From: Burkholderiales bacterium
GTDB lineage: Bacteria > Pseudomonadota > Gammaproteobacteria > Burkholderiales > SG8-39
DNA length: 18,407 nt
Assembly (NCBI GenBank): GCA_016649475.1
Contig: JAENXP010000004.1
Location: 1-18,407 of the forward strand
Direction: 5' to 3'
Part shown: piece by piece, positions 1 through 8,500 of the stretch
How positions within the stretch are numbered: the stretch's first letter is position 1
Layout: the number at the start of each line of letters is the position of its first letter
Translations under genes and position numbers: made by a program
Notes under the pieces: model-generated
The model's input: only the letters and a program-made list of their open reading frames with translations
Told to the model about the DNA's origin: nothing
Database searches by the model: none

Positions 1-117
1 GCGTTCAATGCCAAAGGAGTGCATGCCGAGCTCAACCTCAGAATTCCGGTAAAGGTCGTCACCACCGAGCGGCTCGGACTTCTGGGCGCGGCACTGCTTG
101 CCGCACACGGCCGGTAA
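1..117 (+). CDS. glk: Glucokinase, C-terminal fragment
   Basis: The first 38 codons are open from the window edge to TAA at 115-117. They encode a C-terminal tail with FNAKG, then IPVKVVTTERLGLLGAA. This matches the end of bacterial ROK-independent glucokinases (Glk, COG0837), where the E. coli protein ends with a similar IPV...GLLG segment. Glk phosphorylates glucose with ATP to glucose-6-phosphate in the cytosol. The catalytic and sugar-binding parts lie upstream of the window, so the call rests on this tail and on context: the next genes are a DUF2934 protein, glgC and a GH57 glycosidase, a common glycogen-metabolism setting. The gene is cut by the window edge, and no sign of decay is visible in what remains. 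Confidence 0.72.
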   Translation, partial: AFNAKGVHAELNLRIPVKVVTTERLGLLGAALLAAHGR

Positions 118-178
118 GCCGACAAATAGTCTGAAAATCAGCGCTGCGAAAGCCTGCCAATCCGGCGCGCATGCCGTG

Positions 179-192
179 TTGACAATTGTCAA
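179..192. promoter_or_regulatory. Perfect 14-bp palindrome, candidate operator
   Basis: TTGACAATTGTCAA is perfectly self-complementary and lies 65 bp upstream of the DUF2934 start. Its left half is an ideal -35 hexamer (TTGACA), but no good -10 sits 16-18 bp downstream; the nearest TATGCT (214-219) is too far. It could be a dimeric repressor or activator site. No protein in the window is an obvious partner. Confidence 0.4.
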
Positions 193-256
193 TGCAGGTC
201 CACTCTCGTCGGCTATGCTCGATTCGCGCGCTTGATTCACCAATAGGAGGCGGGCC

Positions 257-538
257 ATGCCACACGCACCAACACGTACACGAAACAACGCGACAGCATC
301 GAAGTCCAAACCGCCGTCCAGGGCAGCGGTGCGCCAGCCGGCGATCGCGACAAATCTGCCCAAGGGAAGTTCGGATGCATTTCCGCGTTCGGGTCGTGCC
401 GTCGACGCCGAGGAGCGCGAAAGGCTGGTAGCGCAGGCTGCCTATTTTCGCGCGGAAAAACGCGGATTCGCCCCCGGCGGCGAGCTGCAGGACTGGGTCG
501 AGGCCGAGGCCGAAGTGCTGCGCCTGACCGGCAGTTAG
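257..538 (+). CDS. DUF2934 domain protein
   Basis: A 93-residue protein starts at ATG 257 behind a strong ribosome binding site, TAGGAGG ending at 250 with a 6-nt spacer. Residues 1-50 are basic, low-complexity and probably disordered (many R, K, S, T, P). Residues about 53-88 carry the DUF2934 signature: ERERLVAQAAYFRAEKRGF, then PGGELQDWVEAEAEV. The family pattern is AY..AE.RG...G....DW..AE. DUF2934 has no established biochemical function. Members are small, single-domain and often lie near glycogen or trehalose genes, as here between glk and glgC. No signal peptide or membrane segment is visible. The domain call is confident and the role is unknown. Confidence 0.8.
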   Translation: MPHAPTRTRNNATASKSKPPSRAAVRQPAIATNLPKGSSDAFPRSGRAVDAEERERLVAQAAYFRAEKRGFAPGGELQDWVEAEAEVLRLTGS

Positions 539-600
539 CCCGGGGCGGGGATTCTTTCACAGTTCCTGCGTTTGCCCGGATACGCTGGAGTACCGGATCG

Positions 601-1956
601 ATGTATGCTGGCGACAAAGGCGTCAGGGGTCACATGAACGGCTTCGATCAGGGCGGTGCGCAAGGCGATCGCGGCGGAACTCAACCGCGGCTGAAAATCG
701 AACTCCGAGACCTGGCCAGTGACGCGCTGGCCATCGTGCTTGCAGGGGGGCGCGGCTCGCGCCTGGCCGAACTCACCGACTGGCGCGCCAAGCCCGCAGT
801 CCCCTTCGGCGGCAAGTTCCGCATTATCGATTTCACCCTGTCAAATTGCATCAACTCCGGCATCCGCCGCGTAGGCGTTTGCACGCAATACAAGGCGCAG
901 AGCCTGATCCGGCACCTGCAGCGCGGATGGAGTTTTCTCGACGGCCGCTTCGACGAGTTTATCGAACTGTTGCCGGCGCAGCAGCGTGTCACCGCCGATT
1001 GGTACCGCGGCACCGCCGACGCGGTATATCAGAACATCGATATTCTGCGCCGCCACCGCAGAAAATACGTTCTGGTCCTCGCCGGCGATCATATCTACAA
1101 AATGGATTACACGCGCATGCTCGCCGACCATGTGGCGAGCGGGGCAGTCATGACTGTCGCCTGCATCGAAGCGCCGCTCGCGGACGCGGACCAGTTCGGT
1201 GTGATGACCGTGGATGCGAACTGGCGCATCAGCGCATTCGAGGAAAAGCCGGCGCGGCCGCGGCCGCTGCCGGGCCGCGCGGACCAGGTGCTCGCGAGCA
1301 TGGGCATCTATGTGTTCGAAGAGTCGTTCCTGTACGAGCAGCTCATTCGCGATGCCGAAGACTGCGAATCCAGCCACGACTTCGGCAAGGATGTGATTCC
1401 CTGGCTGATCCGCTCGGGCCAGAGATTGCACGCGCACCGTTTCAACGACAGCTGCGTCAACATGACCAAGGGCAAGCCGTACTGGCGCGATGTCGGAACG
1501 CTGGACGCATACTGGGAGGCGAACATGGAGCTGACCCGCGTCGTGCCTGAGCTCAATATGTACGATGCGGACTGGCCGATCTGGAGCTATCAGGAGCAAT
1601 TGCCACCTGCCAAATTCGTGTTCGACAGCGACGGGCGCCGCGGTATGGCGGTCGATTCGCTGGTATCCGGCGGCTGTATCATCAGCGGCGCCACGGTGCG
1701 GCGCTCGGTGCTGTTTTCCAACGTGCGCGTGCAGGATTACTGTGAGGTCGAAGATAGCGTGGTCCTGCCGAACGTTGAGATCGGCAATAATGTGACTTTG
1801 CGGCGGGTGATAGTGGACACGAGTTGCAAGCTGCCCGACGGGTTGATCGCTGGCGTCGATCCGGAGGCGGACCGCAAGCGCTTTCACGTCACCGAGCGGG
1901 GGGTGACGGTGATCGTTCCGGAAAGTCTCGGCCAGTCGGTGCATCACTTGCGCTAG
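601..1956 (+). CDS. glgC: Glucose-1-phosphate adenylyltransferase (ADP-glucose pyrophosphorylase)
   Basis: GlgC makes ADP-glucose and pyrophosphate from ATP and glucose-1-phosphate, the committed step of bacterial glycogen synthesis. The 451-residue product shows the nucleotide-binding loop LAGGRGSRL (48-56), followed by the effector and substrate region [20 protein letters not shown]. It also has [11 protein letters not shown] (160-170), whose Asp is the family's metal/catalytic residue, and EEKP and GIYVF further on. The C-terminal quarter is a left-handed beta-helix typical of the family. Usual length is 420-430 residues. An in-frame ATG at 634 would give 440; it has AGGGG 4 nt upstream, while ATG 601 has GGAG with a 10-nt spacer. 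The start is therefore uncertain and the identity is not. GlgC is normally allosterically controlled. No glgA lies in the window. Confidence 0.95.
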   Translation: MYAGDKGVRGHMNGFDQGGAQGDRGGTQPRLKIELRDLASDALAIVLAGGRGSRLAELTDWRAKPAVPFGGKFRIIDFTLSNCINSGIRRVGVCTQYKAQSLIRHLQRGWSFLDGRFDEFIELLPAQQRVTADWYRGTADAVYQNIDILRRHRRKYVLVLAGDHIYKMDYTRMLADHVASGAVMTVACIEAPLADADQFGVMTVDANWRISAFEEKPARPRPLPGRADQVLASMGIYVFEESFLYEQLIRDAEDCESSHDFGKDVIPWLIRSGQRLHAHRFNDSCVNMTKGKPYWRDVGTLDAYWEANMELTRVVPELNMYDADWPIWSYQEQLPPAKFVFDSDGRRGMAVDSLVSGGCIISGATVRRSVLFSNVRVQDYCEVEDSVVLPNVEIGNNVTLRRVIVDTSCKLPDGLIAGVDPEADRKRFHVTERGVTVIVPESLGQSVHHLR

Positions 1957-1993
1957 CGGATTTTTGAAAAGATGTCGTAGGCGAACGACGGGG

Positions 1994-2011
1994 TTGCGCG
2001 ATATGGCGCAA
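1994..2011. repeat. Inverted repeat just after glgC
   Basis: TTGCGC (1994-1999) and GCGCAA (2006-2011) are perfect inverted arms around a 6-nt centre, 38 bp past the glgC stop. No T-run follows, so it is not a clear terminator. It is the first of four inverted repeats in the glgC-GH57 gap. Confidence 0.4.
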
Positions 2012-2034
2012 GCCTGCGTTTGCACCTGAAGAAC

Positions 2035-2060
2035 CTGTTGCAAAATGAATTTTGCAACAG
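2035..2060. repeat. Perfect 12+2+12 inverted repeat, candidate operator or stem-loop
   Basis: CTGTTGCAAAAT (2035-2046) and ATTTTGCAACAG (2049-2060) are exact inverted arms separated by GA. As RNA this gives an 11-bp stem with a TGAA loop. As DNA it is a symmetric TTGCAA...TTGCAA site suited to a dimeric regulator. No U-tract follows on either strand, which argues against a simple terminator. Confidence 0.6.
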
Positions 2061-2078
2061 CCAATGTAGGTGAGGATG

Positions 2079-2099
2079 ATGGGGCGTGCCCCCCATTTT
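2079..2099 (+). terminator. Possible intrinsic terminator after glgC
   Basis: ATGGGG (2079-2084) pairs with CCCCAT (2091-2096), and an alternative pairing of GGGGC with GCCCC is also possible. TTTT follows directly (2096-2099). The G+C-rich stem followed by a short T-run resembles a weak rho-independent terminator. If it works, it would separate glgC from the GH57 gene. Confidence 0.45.
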
Positions 2100-2130
2100 C
2101 ATATGAACCCCAAGTCGGAGGTAACTGAAA

Positions 2131-2202
2131 GTGACGCTCGATCTATACCTTGAACCGGACCTCGCCGGTCCGATGGTTTTTCCAGCCGAGCCCTGCAGAT
2201 GA
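2131..2202 (+). CDS. Candidate 23-codon leader ORF upstream of GH57
   Basis: A GTG at 2131 is preceded by GGAGGT (2117-2122) with an 8-nt spacer, an almost ideal ribosome binding site. An in-frame stop at 2122-2124 rules out a longer version. The frame runs 23 codons (begins VTLDLYLEPDL) and ends with TGA at 2200-2202, overlapping the GH57 ATG (2199-2201) as ATGA. The GH57 start has no clear ribosome binding site of its own, so ribosomes finishing this ORF would be the natural source of initiation there. The peptide resembles nothing I recognise. It also spans a hairpin followed by TTTTT. A regulatory leader or translational-coupling ORF is inferred, and chance cannot be excluded. Confidence 0.45.
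   Translation: MTLDLYLEPDLAGPMVFPAEPCR
2156..2181 (+). promoter_or_regulatory. Hairpin plus T5 inside the leader ORF, possible attenuator
   Basis: CGGACC (2156-2161) and GGTCCG (2167-2172) form a 6-bp stem with a TCGCC loop. After ATGG come five Ts (2177-2181). The 4-nt gap between stem and T-run is longer than in classical terminators. Placement inside a translated leader, 18 bp before the GH57 start, would suit attenuation. Confidence 0.35.
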
Positions 2203-3947
2203 GCAAGAATCGCCCCGTCGACCTCGTGCTGCTCTGGCATATGCACCAGCCCGATTACCGCGACCAGGCGAGCGGCGAGTTCCTGCTGCCCTGGGTGTAT
2301 CTGCATGCGATCAAGGATTACACCGACATGGCCTGGCATCTGGAACAGCACCCGGGCATGCACGCGGTGGTCAACTGGGTGCCGGTGCTGCTGGATCAGC
2401 TGGAGGACTACGCCGGCCAGTTCGAAAGCGGCAAGCTGCGCGATCCCCTGCTGCGGCTGCTTGCACGCGATGCGGCGCAGGCCCTGACCGGGGAGGAACG
2501 CGCGCTGATCGCAGCGCGCTGCCTCGACCCGGCCGCCCTGGCGATGATTCAGCACTATCCGCCCTACAAGCACTTGTTCGAACTGTTCGGGTCGGTCGAG
2601 GCTCGGGGTCAGGCAGCGCTCGCTTACCTGTCGGACCAGTTTTTCCACGACGCGCTGATCTGGTATCACCTCGCATGGACCGGGGAGACGGTGCGGCGCG
2701 AGTCGGAATTGGTGACTCGGCTGATGGCGGTCGGCGCGCATTTTTCCCAGCAGGACCGCAGCGATTTGTTTCGGCTGATCGGACAGCTGGTGCGCGGCGT
2801 AGTCGGCCGCTACGCGCGTCTGGCGCAGGCCGGACAGATCGAAATCTCGACCACGCCGCACTATCATCCGCTGGCGCCGCTGCTGCTCGATTTCCGCTCG
2901 GCGCGCGAATCCGAGCCTAAAGCGCCCTTGCCGGAGACCTCGGACTATCCGGGCGGCCGCGCCCGCCTGAGCGCACAGCTGCGCTCGGCGCTAGCCAGCC
3001 ATGCGCGCCGCTTCGGCGCGGCCCCTATAGGGTTGTGGCCGGCCGAGGGTTCGGTATCCGAGAGCATGCTGCGCGTGCTCAGCGGCAATGCACTGGGCTG
3101 GGTGGCGAGCGGCGAGCAGGTGCTCGCCAACAGTCTGCGCGCCTCCGGCGGCGCCGAGTCCCGATCGCGCTATCTGTACCGGCCTTACCGGCTGGGAGCC
3201 GCTCCCGACCTGACCCTGTTTTTCCGCGACGACAAGCTGTCGGATATGATCGGCTTCGAGTACCAGAACTGGCACGGCAGCGACGCCGCGGCGAATTTCG
3301 TCGGCGAGCTGGAACGTATCGCTGCCGAAGCGCCGCCGGACGAGCGGCCGCTGGTGAGCGTGATCCTCGATGGCGAAAACGCCTGGGAGCATTATCCGTA
3401 TAACGCCTACTATTTTCTGCGCGCGTTGTATCAGACGCTGGAGGCGCACCCGTCGGTTCGTGCGACCACGTACGCCGCAATTTTGCGGGAGCGCGCGAAA
3501 CAGAGTGCTGCGCCGACCGGTATGTCGCCCGCAGTAATGCATCAGCTCGATCGGCTGGTTGCCGGCAGCTGGGTCTACGGCAATTTCTCCACCTGGATCG
3601 GATCGCGGGACAAGAACCGCGCCTGGGATCTACTGTGCGCGGCCAAACAGAGTTTCGACCTGGTCAGCGCGAGCGGGCGCCTGGACACCGAGCGCAGCGC
3701 CGCAGCCGAGCGCCAGCTTGCCGACTGCGAAGGCTCGGACTGGTTCTGGTGGTTCGGTGACTATAATCCGGGCGCGGCCGTGGCGAGTTTCGACCGACTG
3801 TATCGGGGGAAACTCGCCAACCTTTACCGCTTGCTCGATCTGCCCGTACCGGCGGAGCTGGCCGAAGCTATTTCCCATGGCCACGGCGACCCGGAGGGCG
3901 GGGGCAGCATGCGCCGCGGAAGCGCGGCAGGCGGTGATACGGCCTAA
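2199..3947 (+). CDS. GH57 glycoside hydrolase (alpha-amylase/alpha-mannosidase type, COG1449)
   Basis: This 582-residue cytosolic protein has no signal peptide. GH57 landmarks appear in order: LLWHMHQPDY (11-20) followed by PWVYLHAIKDY (31-41); ISTTPHYHPLAP (216-227); WPAEGSVS (280-287), where E283 is the expected catalytic nucleophile; FFRDDKLSDMIGF (341-353), with the candidate acid/base Asp; LDGENAWE (390-397); and SWVYGNFSTWIG (457-468). GH57 enzymes cleave or transfer alpha-glucans with retention. COG1449 members are annotated as alpha-amylases, but many are uncharacterised, so exact specificity is open. Placement after glgC suggests glycogen or maltodextrin turnover. ATG 2199 overlaps the stop of the upstream 23-codon ORF. 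The gene converges on the Crp/Fnr gene with a 14-bp gap and no visible terminator between. Confidence 0.9.
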   Translation: MSKNRPVDLVLLWHMHQPDYRDQASGEFLLPWVYLHAIKDYTDMAWHLEQHPGMHAVVNWVPVLLDQLEDYAGQFESGKLRDPLLRLLARDAAQALTGEERALIAARCLDPAALAMIQHYPPYKHLFELFGSVEARGQAALAYLSDQFFHDALIWYHLAWTGETVRRESELVTRLMAVGAHFSQQDRSDLFRLIGQLVRGVVGRYARLAQAGQIEISTTPHYHPLAPLLLDFRSARESEPKAPLPETSDYPGGRARLSAQLRSALASHARRFGAAPIGLWPAEGSVSESMLRVLSGNALGWVASGEQVLANSLRASGGAESRSRYLYRPYRLGAAPDLTLFFRDDKLSDMIGFEYQNWHGSDAAANFVGELERIAAEAPPDERPLVSVILDGENAWEHYPYNAYYFLRALYQTLEAHPSVRATTYAAILRERAKQSAAPTGMSPAVMHQLDRLVAGSWVYGNFSTWIGSRDKNRAWDLLCAAKQSFDLVSASGRLDTERSAAAERQLADCEGSDWFWWFGDYNPGAAVASFDRLYRGKLANLYRLLDLPVPAELAEAISHGHGDPEGGGSMRRGSAAGGDTA

Positions 3948-3961
3948 GTGCCGCCGCGAAG

Positions 3962-4714
3962 CTATGCAGCGTGACGGGCGTTAGCGACGATCTGTTGCAG
4001 CTTTTCGACGTCGACCAGCCGCAGCTCTTTGTTGTGCACCTGGATCACGCCGGTCTCGTCGAACTTGGACAAAGCGCGGCTGACCGTTTCCTGAGTCAGA
4101 CCGAGAAAGCTTCCTAGGTCCAGCCGGGTCATGCGCAAATTGAAGCGGGTATCGGAGTAACCGAGATGCGCGTAGCGCTCGCCGAGGATCAGCAGAAACG
4201 CCGCCACCCGGGACTCTGCGCCTAGCGAGCCCAGCAGCCACATCTGCATATGCTCGCGCGCAAGCTGGCGGCTAAGGAGCTTGTAGACGAAGTGCTGCAA
4301 CGCCCCGGCTTTGCCGCCAAGATGTGCGAGCCGCGGGAACGGGATGATCGCCACTTCGCTGTCTTCGAGGGCAACCGCCTCGGTGCGGTAATGCTGTGCT
4401 TCGATCCCGTCCAGACCCAATACATCGCCCGCCATGGGAAAGCCCAGCACCTGGTAGCTGCCCTCGGCGTCGAGCAATACGCTTTTGAACGTGCCTGAGC
4501 GGACCGCATAGATGGGACCGAATTGATCGCCTGCGTGGTACAAAGCCACGCCCTGGCGGACGCGGCGCAGGGTGAAGCTGGTGCCAGGGTCGATGCCGAG
4601 CCCGTCTAGACTGATCTTCAGCAGGTCCAGAAGTTCGTCCAGGCTCAGAGCCGCGGCTGTACTCGGCGCCAGTGCTGCGGTTCGAGTGTCGTGCGACGCA
4701 GTCTGTAGTTGCAT
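3962..4714 (-). CDS. Crp/Fnr-family regulator without FNR cysteines
   Basis: The 250-residue protein has a cyclic-nucleotide-like effector domain (about 35-150), a dimerisation helix and a C-terminal winged helix. The recognition helix region reads LGSFLGLTQETVSRAL (200-215). E209, S212 and R213 match the E. coli FNR residues that read TTGAT half-sites, so a TTGAT-N4-ATCAA-like target is expected. There is no cysteine anywhere, so it cannot carry the oxygen-sensing FNR iron-sulfur cluster. It may act like FixK- or DNR-type regulators, or sense something else. ATG 4714 has AGGA upstream, and the frame behind it holds no other start before a stop. It follows the response regulator gene on the same strand after 203 bp. 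Confidence 0.88.
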   Translation of the reverse strand: MQLQTASHDTRTAALAPSTAAALSLDELLDLLKISLDGLGIDPGTSFTLRRVRQGVALYHAGDQFGPIYAVRSGTFKSVLLDAEGSYQVLGFPMAGDVLGLDGIEAQHYRTEAVALEDSEVAIIPFPRLAHLGGKAGALQHFVYKLLSRQLAREHMQMWLLGSLGAESRVAAFLLILGERYAHLGYSDTRFNLRMTRLDLGSFLGLTQETVSRALSKFDETGVIQVHNKELRLVDVEKLQQIVANARHAA

Positions 4715-4847
4715 GGCGATGTTCCTGCTCTTGAATCCTGTATGTGAAAAGCCTGCCTGTCGATGCTGCCGACGGACTCCATCCGGTTTTCGTGCAAGCT
4801 GAATTTAGTGTAGGGTTGCCTCAGCAAGAACGATATCGGACGGGTCT

Positions 4848-4879
4848 GAAACGGGACTACCGTATCCAAGGTAGTCCCG
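4848..4879 (-). terminator. Strong hairpin after the response regulator gene
   Basis: Perfect 10-bp arms CGGGACTACC (4852-4861) and GGTAGTCCCG (4870-4879) flank an 8-nt loop. Read on the minus strand, TTTC follows the stem about 40 bp past the response regulator stop. This suits a rho-independent terminator, although the T-run is short. The symmetry would also suit an operator for the downstream Crp/Fnr gene. Confidence 0.55.
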
Positions 4880-4917
4880 AGGCGCCGGGTTGCCGCGCCA
4901 TCGTTCCGTTACCGGTG

Positions 4918-5559
4918 TTAGGCCGAGGTAAGTCCTTCGCGGATGGCGTATCTGGTCAGTTCCGCCACATTGTGCAAGTCGAGCTTGCGCATGATATTGC
5001 GCCGATGCACTTCGACCGTGCCGGTCGCGATGCCCAGCGCCTCGGCTATCATGGTCGAGGTTTTGCCGCTGGCCAAAAGCTGCAGCACCTCGCGTTCGCG
5101 CCGGCCCAAGGTATGGTTGCGCGATCCCTGCAGCGAGTTTCTGCGCAGGTTGTCGACGATGGCCGCCGCCGCCTCCGCATACAAATAGGTCCCGCCCTGC
5201 GCCACTTCGCGTATGCCGCGCAGCAGTTCCTCGCTGCCGGCGGATTTGACGACATAGCCGCGCGCGCCCGCCTCCAGCATCTGCATCACCATGCGCCGGT
5301 CGGCAAAAGTGGACAGGCCCAGTACCTTCATGCCGGGGTGTTCCGCGAGCAGGCGCCGTGTCGCCTCTATGCCGCTCATTCCGACCAGTCCGATGTCCAT
5401 GACTACCACGTCGGGCGCGAGCGCACGCGCCATCTCGAGCGCGGCGGCGCCGTCGTCCGCCTCGGCGACGAGTTCTATGTCGCCGGCCTTTTCCAGGATT
5501 CCGCGCAGTGCCTCGCGCAGCATCTTGTGGTCGTCCACCAGCAGAATGCGGATGCTCAT
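4918..5559 (-). CDS. NarL/FixJ-family response regulator
   Basis: The 213-residue protein has an N-terminal receiver domain with acidic pocket D9-D10, phosphoacceptor D55 (VVVMDIGL) and K105 (GYVVKSA). A C-terminal LuxR-type helix-turn-helix (about 149-207) reads LGRREREVLQLLASGKTSTMIA... with the typical TVEVHRRNIMRKL recognition helix. It should be phosphorylated by the overlapping HisKA_3-type kinase and then bind DNA as a dimer. The ATG at 5559 overlaps the kinase stop by ATGA, with AGGAG about 8 nt upstream inside the kinase gene, so the pair is translationally coupled. All key residues are present. Targets cannot be read from the sequence; the hairpin/palindrome at 4852-4879 before the Crp/Fnr gene is one candidate. 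Confidence 0.93.
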   Translation of the reverse strand: MSIRILLVDDHKMLREALRGILEKAGDIELVAEADDGAAALEMARALAPDVVVMDIGLVGMSGIEATRRLLAEHPGMKVLGLSTFADRRMVMQMLEAGARGYVVKSAGSEELLRGIREVAQGGTYLYAEAAAAIVDNLRRNSLQGSRNHTLGRREREVLQLLASGKTSTMIAEALGIATGTVEVHRRNIMRKLDLHNVAELTRYAIREGLTSA

Positions 5560-8500
5560 GGCGCGGTTTCTCCTGGAGAGTCATGGATCGGAGCGATTAT
5601 GGTGACCGTGGTGCCCTTCCCCGGGCGGCTGTCGACATGCATTTCGCCGCCGATGAATTCGACGCGCTCGCGCAGGCTAACCAGTCCGATTCCGCCCGTT
5701 CCCGGCGCAGCTTCCGCCAGCTTTTGATAGTCGAACCCGCCGCCGTCGTCGTTCACCACCAGTGTCACGCGGTCGCCGGAGCGCATGCAGCTGAGCTCGG
5801 CAGCGCGCGCGCCGGCGTGTTTGGCGACGTTGATCAGCAGTTCGCGCACGGCGCGGAACAAGGTGGTGCGCGAAGGCTCGTCCAGTTTCTTGGGTGCGCC
5901 GTCGTCGCTCAAGTGCACCTTCAGGCCGTATGCGCGTTCCATTTCCTCGGTCAGCCACTCCAGCGCCGGAAACAGTCCGAGCGTGTGCAGCACCGGCGGG
6001 CTGAGCTGGAACACGAGCGTGCGTATAGACCGGTTCGCGCGGTCGGTGAGGTCCTCGATCGCTTTCAGTTCGCCCGCCATGTGGGCGCTGTGCCTGCTGC
6101 CGTGCAATGCGGTCAGCTTGTGCTTGATGATCGCAAGCACCTGGCCCAGGTCGTCGTGCAGGTCCTGCGCCAGCGAGCGGCGCTCGCGCTCCTCCGCCAG
6201 CGACAGCTCGACCGCGAGCGCGCGCAGCTGCGCCGTGCGCTGATGGACTTTCTGCTCCAGCGACTCGGTTGCCTTCTTTTGCGCCGCGACCACGGCGTCA
6301 GCGGCGAGACGCGCCTCGGTGATGTCGACGAAAGTGATGACGACGCCGTTGATGCTCTGATCGGCACCGAGATAGGGGATCAGCCGCCGCTGGTACCAGC
6401 GGCCGTCATCGAGATGGAGTTGGCGTTGCACCGGTGTCAGCTCGTCCAGCACCATGGCGGCCTGCTCCAGCAGGTCGCTGCCTGAGAGCGCCGTGCGGAA
6501 GTCGCTGATCGGTCGGCCGATATCTGAGTCGATCAGGTTGAACAGCTTGTTCATCGCCGGGGTGAACCAGCGGATGTGGAAGCCGTGGTCGATGCATACC
6601 GTCGCAACGTCGCTGCTCGCGAGCAGGTTCTTCAGGTCGTCGTTGGCGGCTTCGAGCTCGACCACCTTGTCCTGCAGCTGCTGGTTGACCGTGGACAGCT
6701 CTTCGTTCAGCGACTGCAGTTCTTCCTTGGAGCTTTCCAGTTCCTCGTTGATCGACTGCAGCTCCTCGTTTACCGATACCACTTCCTCGTTCGATACCTT
6801 CAGCTCCTCGTTGGAAGCTTCCATGCGCTCGACGCTGTTCTGCAGATCGTCCTTGGTTACGCGCAGTTCGTCCTCGAGCTGGCGCACCAGTTCGTTGTCG
6901 CCGCCCGTTTGAGCGGACGCCGGCGCAGTCCGTACCTCGTCCTGAAACACGACCAGCAGCAGGCCGGTGCTGTCGCCGTCGAGCCCTGCCGGGGTGACCG
7001 TCAGCCGCACCGGCGCGAATCCGCCGTCGCGTTTCACCCGCGCGTTGGCTATGCTAACCGTCGCCTCGCGCGCCTGCGCCTCGCGCAGCGCGCTGCGCAG
7101 GCCTGCGCGCAGGCCGTCGCGCGCCTGCGCCAGCAAATCCTGCGTCGGCGCGCCGCGCGGGCGACGCAGGTAGTTTTCCACCGGACCGCACAGGTAGAGG
7201 ATTTCGCTGCGACCGTTGACCAGCACCGCAGCCGGCGCGAACCGGTCCAGTATCAGCTGCTGCGCGCGGCCCGCCAGTTGCAGGCCGCGCGGGGGTGCGC
7301 GCCTGATCGCTGCCGCCGCGCCGGGGGCGTGCACCATTTCGTTGATCGGGACAAGTTCCAGCGGTTGGTGTCCCAAGCCGCCTCCGCGCTGGTAGATGCG
7401 CCACTTCTTTGAAATCGGCTTGAGCAGATCGCCGCGGTCTCCTATGGTCTCGGCACTGCCGAGGAACAGATAGCCGCCGGGGCGCAGCGCGAATTCGAAT
7501 AGGGCGACGATTTTTTTCTGGATGTCGGATTCAAGGTAGATCAGCAGATTACGGCAACTGATGAGGTCGAGCCGGGAGAACGGCGGATCGGCCACCAGGT
7601 TCTGCACGCCGAATATCACCGATTCACGCAGCTCTCGCGCCACCTGGTAGTGATGGTTCTCGGCGGTTTCGACGAAGAAGCGGCGCAGCCGCTCGGGCGA
7701 GATGCGCGTCGCCACGCCCGCCGGATAGACGCCGTCGCGGCCGACCTGGAGGGTTTCCTCGTTGGTGTCTGTGGCAAACACCTGCACCGGGCAGTGCTTG
7801 CCGATCAGTTTGAGATTTTCCAGCAGCAGCATTGCGATCGCGTAGGCTTCCTCGCCGGTGGCGCAGCCGGGCACCCAGACACGGATCGGTTCGGCCATCG
7901 GCTTGGCATGGACCAGCGCTGTGATGACCTCGGACTGCAGTATGTTCCATGCGTCCGGATCGCGGAAGAACTCGGTAACGCCGATGAGAAAATCCCTGAA
8001 CAGCGCATCGATCTCCGCAGGGTTCTTGTGCAGCATGTCGACATAGTGGTCCCAGCGCTCGATCGAACGCAGGCCCATGCGCCGCAGGACGCGCCGCAGC
8101 AGGGTGCTTCGCTTGTAACCGGAAAAACTGTAGCCGCGCCGGCCGCGGACCAGATCGAGCACCGACTCCAGCCCCGCCTCCTCGGATTGCGCCACGGTTT
8201 CCTGCCGCGCCGCACCGGCGGCGTAGGGGTGCCGCGCATAGCCCGTCAGCACCTCCGGCATTTTCGCCACCGGCAGTATGTGGTTGACCATGCCGCTGGC
8301 GATGGCGCTTTGCGGCATGCCGTCAAACTGCGCTGTATCCGGACGCTGCGCGAGCACGATGCCGCCGTTGGCGGCGATGCTCTTCACCCCCAGCGCGCCG
8401 TCCGAGCCGCTGCCGGAAAGGACGATGCCTATCGCCCGTTCGTGCTGGTCCTCCCCGAGTGAGGCGAAAAAATGGTCTATCGGCAGGCGCGGACCATGCA

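Noticed and set aside
232..245. TTGATTCACCAATA as an FNR box before the DUF2934 gene
   Set aside because: Only the left half matches TTGAT-N4-ATCAA; the right half does not, and it sits next to the ribosome binding site.
4862..4871. NarL 7-2-7 heptamer site inside the palindrome at 4852-4879
   Set aside because: TACC...GGTA spacing fits, but the inner positions of both heptamers disagree with the consensus.
5049..5255. Mobile elements, CRISPR, tRNA or defence genes anywhere in the window
   Set aside because: No transposase, integrase, repeat-spacer pattern, cloverleaf or defence domain was seen in any frame; the region is ordinary chromosomal housekeeping and regulation.
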